Assembly: GCA_029266295.1 (NCBI GenBank)
Contig: JAQSXD010000228.1
Coordinates: forward strand, 1-6,232
Direction of reading: 5' to 3'
Length of the DNA: 6,232 nt
DNA from: Bacillota bacterium
Lineage (GTDB): Bacteria; Bacillota; Clostridia; Peptostreptococcales; Anaerovoracaceae
Of this stretch, positions 1 through 5,728 are shown piece by piece. A model generated the notes under the pieces. It did no database searches, was not told where the DNA came from, and worked only from the letters and a program-made list of their open reading frames with translations. Both the position numbers and the translations under genes were made by a program. Each line of letters begins with the position of its first letter. The stretch's first letter is position 1.

Positions 1-391
1 CATAGAGAAGTGAAATTGAAAAATACGTTCCAGCAAAGCCTTTTGTTTGAAGATAAGCTTCCTTAACTGACCGTTTCTCCCCTTGAAAGATATCTCTTGT
101 TAGAAAGATAAATCCCGCGTTAGCTCGAAACAAGTAGTAAAGCGATGCCAGCGATAAAATAAACAAAATGATTGCTGCTGGTAGCGAAAGTGATATGACA
201 ACTTCAGCTGCAGCCATCCCAAGAAGAGGAATTATTGTAAGCAAGGACAGCACCAGGAACTGCTTCCATCCAGCCCGGTAAACGTAGAAGGTCTGTAACA
301 ATACGGCACTGGTTTTCAATTTCTGCTCCGTGTGAAGCAGCTGTTCCTTGTCGTTGAAAGTGCTATTGTTTTCGTTATTGTAGTGATTCAT
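1..391 (-). CDS. N-terminal part of a membrane protein of unknown function (cut by left window edge)
   Basis: This gene is not recognised with certainty. Translation from the ATG at 391 stays open for 130 codons to the window edge, so the C-terminus is missing. The start is supported by an AAGGGGG ribosome binding site at 399-405, about 7 bases upstream, and by a promoter just before it. Residues 1-30 are polar and Asn/Gln/Glu-rich with no signal peptide. Residues about 45-66 and 70-88 are strongly hydrophobic and probably form two membrane helices. They are followed by a charged stretch (TRDIFQGEKRSVKEAY, about 98-113) and the start of another hydrophobic segment. The pattern of paired helices followed by an R-x-x-x-G-E-x-x-S-V-x-E-A segment recalls the membrane domain found beside some glycerophosphodiester phosphodiesterases and related Bacillota membrane proteins, but that is only a resemblance. 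The gene has its own promoter and lies behind a terminator, so it is transcribed separately from the channel operon. Confidence 0.75.
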   Translation of the reverse strand, partial: MNHYNNENNSTFNDKEQLLHTEQKLKTSAVLLQTFYVYRAGWKQFLVLSLLTIIPLLGMAAAEVVISLSLPAAIILFILSLASLYYLFRANAGFIFLTRDIFQGEKRSVKEAYLQTKGFAGTYFSISLLY

Positions 392-398
392 GATGATT

Positions 399-405
399 CC
401 CCCTT
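399..405 (-). promoter_or_regulatory. Ribosome binding site of the left-edge membrane protein
   Basis: AAGGGGG on the minus strand lies 7 bases before the ATG at 391. It fixes the start of this truncated gene, since no other in-frame ATG is near. Confidence 0.6.
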
Positions 406-425
406 AATCTCTATCCATATACCAT

Positions 426-454
426 ATTATACCATGTTTAGGGCTGTATTACAA
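426..454 (-). promoter_or_regulatory. Strong sigma-A-type promoter with extended -10
   Basis: Read on the minus strand there is a -35 element TTGTAA (449-454, four of six consensus bases), a 17-bp spacer, and a perfect TATAAT -10 (426-431). The -10 is preceded by TGG, giving the extended -10 motif TGnTATAAT. Transcription would start near 419-420 and give a leader of roughly 28 bases that includes the ribosome binding site at 399-405. It drives the left-edge membrane protein gene. The -35 element sits only 3 bases past the T-run of the preceding terminator. The start point is inferred from spacing. Confidence 0.75.
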
Positions 455-457
455 AAG

Positions 458-497
458 AAAAAAGGCTCCAGGTGCACTGCATTTCAATCCGGATACC
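458..497 (-). terminator. Rho-independent terminator of the channel operon
   Basis: On the minus strand, 15 bases after the channel stop codon, GGTATCCGG (489-497) can pair with CTGGAGCC (464-471). This gives an 8-bp stem with one bulged A and two G-U pairs, around a 17-base loop. A run of six T follows at once (458-463), then CTTTT. The stem is imperfect, but its position between the last gene of the operon and a new promoter supports the call. Confidence 0.65.
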
Positions 498-512
498 TTT
501 AATCGATTTTCT

Positions 513-1322
513 CTATTCTTTCAATTTGTTTCCGCATTTTCTGCAGTAGTGATCCGCATCATCATATATTGCTCCACAGTTTAGACATGTTTTTGCCATA
601 CTGAGCTTTGCATTCTGCGCCAGTTCGTAAGAGATGATGCCTGTCGGCACTGCAAGAACACCGTATGCAGTAATCATCAGTACGCTGGCCAGAAACTTTC
701 CGAAGCCTGTTTGGGGAGAAATATCCCCATATCCTACCGTTGAAATTGTCACGATAGCCCAGTACATGGACTCTGGAATGCTTGCATAACCGTTTTCCGG
801 ACCTTCAACAACATACATCAAGGTTCCTACGATTGTTACAATTGAAAAAATAGTAATAACGAAAACAACGATTTTAGGCCCACTGGCTCGTAAGGAACGG
901 AGAAGCAGTCTTGATTCCCCCACATAGCGAAACATTCTAAGAATCCGGAAGATTCGTAATAAGCGAAAGATCCTGACTGAAATGAGGTAATTTGCTGCCG
1001 GAAGGAAAAATCCAATAAACACCGGAAGAATCGCCATCAAGTCAATCATACCGAAAAAGCTCCTGATGTATCTCAGTCTTCGGTTTGAGCAAAAGATACG
1101 AAGCACATACTCAATCGAAAAGCAGGTGAAGAAAAAGATATCACCATATGCCATGATCGCACCATATTGTTCTTGAAGTTCCGGTACACTTTCCGCCATA
1201 AGTAGCAGGCTGCTGCATGCAATTGCGATAATTAGTATAATGTCAAACGCCTTTCCTGCCGGCGTTGCTGATTCGAATATGATGTCATGCAGTTTTTCTT
1301 TCCATATCGTTATCTTACTCAT
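513..1322 (-). CDS. Voltage-gated potassium channel (ion transporter) with C-terminal zinc ribbon
   Basis: A 269-residue six-helix channel subunit that should assemble as a tetramer in the cytoplasmic membrane and conduct K+. Visible parts are S1 (about 25-45), S2 (58-78), S3 (87-108), S4 (112-133), S5 (150-172), a pore helix (about 181-194), the selectivity filter TVGYGD at 195-200, and S6 (209-234) with a PTG hinge. S4 carries six arginines at every third position (R117, 120, 123, 126, 129, 132), as expected for a voltage sensor. After S6 a short tail ends in a zinc ribbon (C246, C249, C260, C263), presumably cytoplasmic. Similar cysteine-rich tails occur in bacterial proteins annotated as ion transporters. 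The ATG overlaps the lipoprotein stop codon as ATGA, so translation is probably coupled to that gene. The gene ends in TAG just before a terminator. The K+ channel assignment is firm; gating voltage and physiological role cannot be read from sequence. Confidence 0.96.
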   Translation of the reverse strand: MSKITIWKEKLHDIIFESATPAGKAFDIILIIAIACSSLLLMAESVPELQEQYGAIMAYGDIFFFTCFSIEYVLRIFCSNRRLRYIRSFFGMIDLMAILPVFIGFFLPAANYLISVRIFRLLRIFRILRMFRYVGESRLLLRSLRASGPKIVVFVITIFSIVTIVGTLMYVVEGPENGYASIPESMYWAIVTISTVGYGDISPQTGFGKFLASVLMITAYGVLAVPTGIISYELAQNAKLSMAKTCLNCGAIYDDADHYCRKCGNKLKE

Positions 1323-2191
1323 AAAACCTCGTATATTTCCTCATACCCATTTCTCGTTTGTTTCTTTGCATCCATTTCACCGTCCGCTCTCTCCGGCTTG
1401 ACTGCTTCATTTAAAATTAAATTCTTATAGTTATAGCCTGTTAATTCCATTGTTATTTCTGATGTGTATGTATCTTCTATGCCATCGATGGTCCATTCTG
1501 ATTTGTCGTAACTTTGGCATTTCACCAATAGACCCGTTTGATCTACCCAATAGAGTTGCCGATGCTCTCGGACAATATAGTTTTCCTGCACTCCATGCGT
1601 TATTTCACGCATATATTTCGCATAGGCCTTGCTTGTGGTCACAGTGTACTTGACCAAGTTCCCGTTCGTTTCTTTTTTTATTGTTTTAATGAATTCCTGA
1701 TTCGTGCTGATGATCTTGGAAGGCACCGCCATCATTCTCAACAAACCACTGGGCTCGTAGCTGCTCGTGCCTGGCTCGCTAATCACAAACCATTGATAAG
1801 GAGTTGTCCGATCTTCTGACAGAGACTCAATAGGCTGGGTGTAGCTTATGACGCCTTTTTCCTGTTTTGTTGCTCGGAATTCAACTGTATGGGTTTTCTC
1901 ATTGAATGCTTTGGTTTCTTCAAGATAATCATAACCCTTTGGCTGACGGATAAACGTAGTAAAGGATGTCTGATCCATTAACTCATGATCAAGGGATTCC
2001 ACTGCCTTTTTTTCTGCCTCAAAATAAGAATCTGATTTGACAGTACCATTTTGTAGCTTGGCGAACGCTTCAATTGCTGCATTAATCTCCTTAAGATTAC
2101 GCTCAAGGTTGCTCGTCTTATTTGAGATTGGGCTGCAGGAGCAGCTCCCGGTCAACAGTGCTACGATCAGAAGGATCGAAAGAACCTTCAT
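1319..2191 (-). CDS. Secreted lipoprotein of unknown function
   Basis: From the ATG at 2191 the protein has 290 residues. It begins with a short lipoprotein signal: M-K, a hydrophobic core (residues 3-13), then L-T-G-S-C with Cys17 as the probable lipidated residue and a second Cys at 19. Two in-frame ATGs lie further upstream (2197 and 2200), but they sit 3 and 0 bases after the GAGGT ribosome binding site, whereas the ATG at 2191 is 9 bases away, so it is preferred. The mature part starts with a helical, charged segment (about 26-70) and continues as a mostly beta-type chain rich in T, Y, E and K. A Y-W-V-D-Q-T-G-L-L-V-K stretch resembles strands of LolA/DUF6612-like lipoproteins; this is only a resemblance. 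The stop TGA overlaps the start of the channel gene (ATGA), so the two products are made together and may both act at the membrane. No enzyme motif is visible. Confidence 0.88.
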   Translation of the reverse strand: MKVLSILLIVALLTGSCSCSPISNKTSNLERNLKEINAAIEAFAKLQNGTVKSDSYFEAEKKAVESLDHELMDQTSFTTFIRQPKGYDYLEETKAFNEKTHTVEFRATKQEKGVISYTQPIESLSEDRTTPYQWFVISEPGTSSYEPSGLLRMMAVPSKIISTNQEFIKTIKKETNGNLVKYTVTTSKAYAKYMREITHGVQENYIVREHRQLYWVDQTGLLVKCQSYDKSEWTIDGIEDTYTSEITMELTGYNYKNLILNEAVKPERADGEMDAKKQTRNGYEEIYEVL

Positions 2192-2200
2192 ATTCATCAT

Positions 2201-2205
2201 ACCTC
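2201..2205 (-). promoter_or_regulatory. Ribosome binding site deciding the lipoprotein start
   Basis: GAGGT on the minus strand. Three ATGs follow in the same frame at 2200, 2197 and 2191. Only the last has normal spacing (9 bases), and it also yields a compact M-K-hydrophobic signal peptide. Confidence 0.55.
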
Positions 2206-2229
2206 ACTCATTAAATTATTAGCCAAGAA

Positions 2230-3783
2230 CTATAAATGCGATGCAACAGAACTCGCTTCCCAATTTTCAAGAAACTTGAACTGCTCCAGCGTATGGAACC
2301 AATGCTCACCGCCGTTCATAATCGTGAGGTTGCATTGATATTGAGCTGCAAAGGAATCAATCGTGCTTTGTTCTGTCATGTGATCTTCAGATCCATATAG
2401 AATTGATGTTTGAGCCTCCCATTTCAGAATCGGATGGTTGCGAACATAGCTCAAATAATCCCAAGAGAGCGTTTCTCCAATATTAGTAGAAATAACCCGC
2501 TCTTTTTCCAATTGTTCTTCTGTGACCTCGGACCGTTGCATCATCTTGAAAATCAACGCTTCCATGTCCAAAATCGGAGATACAAAGAGACATCGCTCAA
2601 TGGGTTCTTCTGCTAAGGCAAGCAGAACAAAATATGCTCCGATGCTATTGGCACGAATGCTAATTTGTTCCCATCGTTCCTTTACAAAGGTGATGATTTT
2701 CCTTAATTCTAGGACTACAGTCCATGGATTGAACATATCTTTTTCCTCAGAACGTTCTCCGTGCTCCGGCAGATCAAAGCTCAGTACCTGAAATCCTGCT
2801 CTGCCTGCTATGGCTGCAAACGATTCGGCTTCTTCTTTATATCCGCTCTTTCCATGGACATAAAGGTACAGCTTGTCCGATGGCGCTCCGTAAATGATTG
2901 CGGGAATGCCTTGAATGTTATGTATTCTTTGAACGGATTCCTGTTCGCCGTGCAAATCCACTCCAAGTTTTATTACTTCCGTTATAACTTTGTTTTCTTC
3001 TTCACCGGACGACGTGTACTCGAGAAGACTTAAACCCACCAGATTAAATTGATCGTCAAGCAGACGCAGCAAATCCAGTAAAACCTCCATTTTCAGCCCA
3101 TTGGGGGCAGGAACCATTACATGGGGAAATTCATTAAGGTCTAGAATATCCAGGTCAAGATGAATGTAAAGGTTCTCTGACTGTTTTGCTTTGATGGCAT
3201 TTACAACATGATCAATACTAGAATTGATTTCGTCTATGGAAATGACTTCAATTTTTTTCTCATCAATAAAATTCTTTTCCGGCTCATCCAAATCCCGCTG
3301 CCCTGCCAAAATCAGCTGGTCAGTTGATAATCGGGAAAACAAGGTATTTATGATCTCCTGGTTGCCATCCCCTAATAGGGTTCTTAGCGGCATTCCATGA
3401 AAACACTTGCTCGGAGATAATTCGGGAACATTTAAATCGCCGTGTGCATCCAACCACAACACCGTTAAATTACCATCTAGTATGTGATTCAAATAGGAGA
3501 CCGGGATGATTTCGACGTCGCAGCCTCCCCCCACAGTAAAAATACAGTCTGGCGATTCTGCCGATACAATAGATTTCGCTTTTTTCAGCTGACCGAGGAT
3601 TTGTTCATATCCTAAAATATTGTTTTCGATTGGGCTGATGTCATCGTCGCTCACTGGAACTTCTATGAAATTGAATGCAGTGAGATACTTGTCCTTAATT
3701 TCCAGCGCTCCTGTTAGCAATTCCTTCTCAGCCCCTGCTCCCTGCCATTGGGGATAAAATAGATTCAATTGTTTCTCTTTCAT
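2230..3783 (-). CDS. Arginase-family (ureohydrolase) domain fused to an alpha/beta hydrolase
   Basis: A 517-residue two-domain protein without signal peptide or membrane helix, so presumably cytoplasmic. Residues about 1-280 have the arginase/agmatinase fold motifs: GGGCD (85-89), D-A-H-G-D (112-116), H129 in FHGMP, R-D-L-D (163-166) and D-L-D-I-L-D (210-215), with E255 in LLEY at the expected distance. These are the two-manganese and substrate-contact positions of ureohydrolases, which cleave guanidino or related C-N bonds. The usual His of G-G-D-H-S is Cys88 here. Residues about 285-510 form an alpha/beta hydrolase: H310-G311 (oxyanion region), DLPEHGER (337-344), nucleophile elbow A-N-S-I-G with Ser380, acid Asp467 in YGSED, and His494 in GGEHWFH. 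Each half has the length of a free-standing protein. The start has an AGGAGG site 8 bases upstream. The gene lies 52 bp after the PEBP gene. The substrates of both domains are unknown, and C88 may alter metal content. Confidence 0.93.
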   Translation of the reverse strand: MKEKQLNLFYPQWQGAGAEKELLTGALEIKDKYLTAFNFIEVPVSDDDISPIENNILGYEQILGQLKKAKSIVSAESPDCIFTVGGGCDVEIIPVSYLNHILDGNLTVLWLDAHGDLNVPELSPSKCFHGMPLRTLLGDGNQEIINTLFSRLSTDQLILAGQRDLDEPEKNFIDEKKIEVISIDEINSSIDHVVNAIKAKQSENLYIHLDLDILDLNEFPHVMVPAPNGLKMEVLLDLLRLLDDQFNLVGLSLLEYTSSGEEENKVITEVIKLGVDLHGEQESVQRIHNIQGIPAIIYGAPSDKLYLYVHGKSGYKEEAESFAAIAGRAGFQVLSFDLPEHGERSEEKDMFNPWTVVLELRKIITFVKERWEQISIRANSIGAYFVLLALAEEPIERCLFVSPILDMEALIFKMMQRSEVTEEQLEKERVISTNIGETLSWDYLSYVRNHPILKWEAQTSILYGSEDHMTEQSTIDSFAAQYQCNLTIMNGGEHWFHTLEQFKFLENWEASSVASHL

Positions 3784-3791
3784 TGGACTCC

Positions 3792-3797
3792 CCTCCT
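3792..3797 (-). promoter_or_regulatory. Ribosome binding site of the fusion gene
   Basis: A perfect AGGAGG on the minus strand, 8 bases before the ATG at 3783. It confirms that the fusion protein starts with the complete arginase-family domain. No promoter or terminator is evident in the 52 bp between this gene and the preceding PEBP gene, which supports co-transcription. Confidence 0.75.
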
Positions 3798-3835
3798 AAT
3801 TTTCTGCCTTCCATACCTCATCAGGTTTTTTATGA

Positions 3836-4306
3836 TCAGAGATTCTTGAATTTCCCCGTAAGGGTAGCCTGCTGCAAAACATGGCCTTCCATTTGGTTCA
3901 AAACATCGCGCTTTCTGCTGTTTGACCCCAAATCTATGTTGCAATCCAGTACATAAACAGTAAAGACATATGTATGAAGAGCTTTCAGCGGTGGTTTCGG
4001 TCCTTTATACCTGTTTCTGCCATAGGCGATTCCCTGTATAGCACCGGCAAGTCTGTCCACAGTTGCACCCCTTGGTATCCCTTCCGGAATAACCTTTTGT
4101 ACTGGGATATTCCAAATCACCCAGTGATTGTAGTTAGTAAATAACGGATGAGACGCATCATCACAGGTAATGGCGATGGACTTTGCATGATCATCGATGC
4201 CCTCTAATTCGAAATCTGGGGACAAATCCTCCCCTCGGGCGGTGTATCTGATTGGCATAAGTCCGCCCTCTTCAAAGGCGTAGCTCTTAACGGTCAATGG
4301 TTTCAT
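3836..4306 (-). CDS. YbhB/YbcL family Raf kinase inhibitor-like protein (PEBP fold)
   Basis: A 156-residue single-domain protein, the usual length of bacterial phosphatidylethanolamine-binding-protein homologues. Family signatures are seen in order: L-S-P-D-F near residue 28, the acidic pair D49-D50 before a His-Pro, H61-W62-V-I-W-N-I-P, Y100-K-G-P-K-P-P and H111-T-Y followed by an F-T-V-Y-V-L-D strand. These residues line the small anion-binding pocket of the PEBP fold. There is no signal peptide, so it is presumably cytoplasmic. A GGAGG site at 4316-4320, 9 bases before the ATG, supports the start. The cellular role of bacterial PEBP proteins is poorly defined, so no reaction is assigned. 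It is the first gene of the probable four-gene unit that ends with the channel, and a dyad with an overlapping -10-like element lies upstream. Confidence 0.94.
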   Translation of the reverse strand: MKPLTVKSYAFEEGGLMPIRYTARGEDLSPDFELEGIDDHAKSIAITCDDASHPLFTNYNHWVIWNIPVQKVIPEGIPRGATVDRLAGAIQGIAYGRNRYKGPKPPLKALHTYVFTVYVLDCNIDLGSNSRKRDVLNQMEGHVLQQATLTGKFKNL

Positions 4307-4345
4307 GTTTGTTGTCCTCCGTGGAAATTCTACTCTTTAGGTTAG

Positions 4346-4369
4346 TAAATAAGAACACTCACTTATTTA
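4346..4369. promoter_or_regulatory. Inverted repeat, candidate operator upstream of the PEBP gene
   Basis: TAAATAAG (4346-4353) and CTTATTTA (4362-4369) form a perfect 8-bp inverted repeat around an 8-base centre. No T-run follows on the minus strand, and the stem is almost all A-T, so it is a poor terminator. Its outer half overlaps a TATAAA element (4366-4371) on the minus strand that could be a -10 for the PEBP gene, though no good -35 lies 16-18 bases upstream. A dyad over the -10 and start region would suit a dimeric repressor. This is an inference; no regulator gene is in the window. Confidence 0.35.
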
Positions 4370-4438
4370 TAGCCTTTCACCTTTACAAAAACCTTTAAAT
4401 AGCCCCTCGCATTTTAATATACACGATTCTACGTTTGA

Positions 4439-5200
4439 TTATAGCCATACAGCCCAGTCCCCATAATCGAAGGTTCCGCTACCATGATGCAGCTGCCCTG
4501 CGGCTTGGAGGTTGCGGAAAGCATCACGCATCCGGTTCAGGATTTCTGGCTGAATATCAAGAGAGTGATGGGCTGGGAAAACACGCTTCACCGGCAATGC
4601 GGAAATCCTCTCCAGAGAAACAAGATAAGCTTGCGGATCTGTGGACGGGTAGTATGCAAACAACGTGTCTTTATAGACCAAATCTCCTGTAAAAAGATAC
4701 CCGCGATTCGCTTCCCAAAAGCACATATGTCCCGGGGAATGTCCGGGTGTATGGAGAATCTGAATGCTGCGATCCCCGAGGTCAATCATTTCTTCGTCTT
4801 GAAGAACTTTGGTCGGTGTCCCCTGAAAAAACTCATAATAATTGACATCATAGCCACCCGGTAGGTCGCAGCGGTCAACGACCATATCTTTGATCTGTTC
4901 CATAGTCAGAGGGAACTCACCGCTCAGCCAATTGAGTTCATCCTTATGCGCATAAAAATCCGGGAAATATTTGTGACCTCCGACATGATCCCAATGAATA
5001 TGTGTGGCGATGGCGGTAATCGGCTTGTCAGTCAGCTTGCTTACCTCATCATAGATGTCACAGATTCCGAGACCCGTATCAATGAGAAGGCTGCGCTCAG
5101 AACCGTTCAGAAGGTAACAATGCGTTTCTTCCCAATGCCTGTACTCGCTGATGATGTATGTATCCGCATCAATGCGGTCTATCGTAAACCAGTCATTCAT
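4439..5200 (-). CDS. MBL-fold metallo-hydrolase
   Basis: A 253-residue cytoplasmic enzyme of the metallo-beta-lactamase superfamily, with no signal peptide. Counting from the ATG at 5200, the metal-binding motif H67-I-H69-W-D71-H72 is followed by H154 in T-P-G-H-S-P-G-H, D173 in T-G-D and H211 in P-A-H-H. These are all the ligands of a two-metal (usually Zn) centre. A D-T-G-L-G loop (41-45) precedes the first motif. The order resembles glyoxalase II-like and other small thioesterase/hydrolase members, but the substrate cannot be told from the sequence; lactamase activity is not implied. An upstream in-frame ATG at 5227 would add nine residues but has only a weak GAG before it, while GGAAAGG at 5210-5216 lies 9 bases before 5200, so that start is chosen. 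It lies 63 bp after the DUF3788 gene. Confidence 0.92.
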   Translation of the reverse strand: MNDWFTIDRIDADTYIISEYRHWEETHCYLLNGSERSLLIDTGLGICDIYDEVSKLTDKPITAIATHIHWDHVGGHKYFPDFYAHKDELNWLSGEFPLTMEQIKDMVVDRCDLPGGYDVNYYEFFQGTPTKVLQDEEMIDLGDRSIQILHTPGHSPGHMCFWEANRGYLFTGDLVYKDTLFAYYPSTDPQAYLVSLERISALPVKRVFPAHHSLDIQPEILNRMRDAFRNLQAAGQLHHGSGTFDYGDWAVWL

Positions 5201-5209
5201 ATTTTGATA

Positions 5210-5216
5210 CCTTTCC
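5210..5216 (-). promoter_or_regulatory. Ribosome binding site deciding the MBL hydrolase start
   Basis: GGAAAGG on the minus strand, 9 bases before the ATG at 5200. It favours this start over the longer in-frame alternative at 5227. Confidence 0.5.
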
Positions 5217-5263
5217 AATCCCTTCATAACTCTTGAATAGATGAAGATAAATGGTCAATTCCT

Positions 5264-5677
5264 TTAAGCTCTATTCGGCTTTCGCTTGATTCGCAGCAGC
5301 TTTTCCATATCTTGAAACAGAGAGGTATCTGACAATTCAAACATCACCCATTTTCCATCATGATATGTCGTAGCTTCATCATAAATTTTTTGTACCGTTA
5401 GTGAATAATCGTTCCTGTCTGCTTCAAATTTTGCCCTTTCATCTTTTCCAAAGATAATCATAAAGCCGAAAACATTTTCTTTCGCGTATAATGCGCATAA
5501 TGTTTTCCCGCCCCTGCGATATTTGTACTCATAGTTCCACTTCTTGCCGCCGTGATTCCAAAGCCGTTCCATTTCATATTTAGATTCGATCTGTTCACAC
5601 AGAGCAATCCAAACTTCAAACAGTGGTTGTCCAATTAAACAAATCAGTTCATCATTTGTCGGTGTTTTTTCCAGCAT
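5264..5677 (-). CDS. DUF3788 family protein
   Basis: A 137-residue soluble protein that I recognise as DUF3788 by its pattern: two Trp at 40 and 47, Y-K-Y-R-R-G-G-K-T-L-C (51-61), F-G-K-D-E-R (76-81), Y-H-D-G-K-W (105-110), and a K-R-K-P near the C-terminus (131-134). The length fits the family. There is no signal peptide or membrane helix. Its role is unknown; the fold is likely a small alpha/beta domain, and the conserved basic and aromatic residues could form a binding pocket, which is inference. A strong AAGGAGGA site (5686-5693) stands 9 bases before the ATG. The gene follows the DUF2339-like gene after 51 bp with no visible terminator, so the two may be co-transcribed. Confidence 0.9.
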   Translation of the reverse strand: MLEKTPTNDELICLIGQPLFEVWIALCEQIESKYEMERLWNHGGKKWNYEYKYRRGGKTLCALYAKENVFGFMIIFGKDERAKFEADRNDYSLTVQKIYDEATTYHDGKWVMFELSDTSLFQDMEKLLRIKRKPNRA

Positions 5678-5728
5678 AGTTGATTTCCTCCTTAATTTTT
5701 ACCATGGTATCCTTGCGTTTAACAGATA

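Noticed and set aside
1450..1819. Plus-strand open frames opposite the lipoprotein gene, and similar ones at 2037-3033, 4435-4864, 4946-5236 and 5871-6053
   Set aside because: They lie antisense to well-supported genes, show no family motifs or ribosome binding sites, and have compositions typical of shadow frames.
3784..3835. CCT-GATG-AGG as a terminator between the PEBP and fusion genes
   Set aside because: The stem is only 3 bp and has no following T-run.
4327..4355. TTCTTA-N17-TAGAAT on the minus strand as a promoter for the PEBP gene
   Set aside because: The start point would fall at about 4320, at the edge of the ribosome binding site (4316-4320), leaving almost no leader; the -35 matches only three of six bases.
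4588..4785. Minus-strand 65-codon frame inside the MBL hydrolase gene
   Set aside because: It is an alternative frame fully within a gene that has all its metal-binding motifs; it has no recognisable domain.
5201..5263. TTGACC upstream of the MBL gene as a possible -35 element
   Set aside because: No acceptable -10 hexamer lies 16-18 bases downstream on the minus strand.
5655..5705. Tiny minus-strand frame beginning at the ATG within the palindrome (about 17 codons) and overlapping the DUF3788 start
   Set aside because: Only a weak AAGGA precedes it, the product has no recognisable feature, and it overlaps the strong DUF3788 ribosome binding site.
5700..5709. Perfect 10-bp palindrome TACCATGGTA between the DUF2339-like and DUF3788 genes
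   Set aside because: It has no loop, no T-run and no promoter element beside it. A single 10-bp palindrome can occur by chance.
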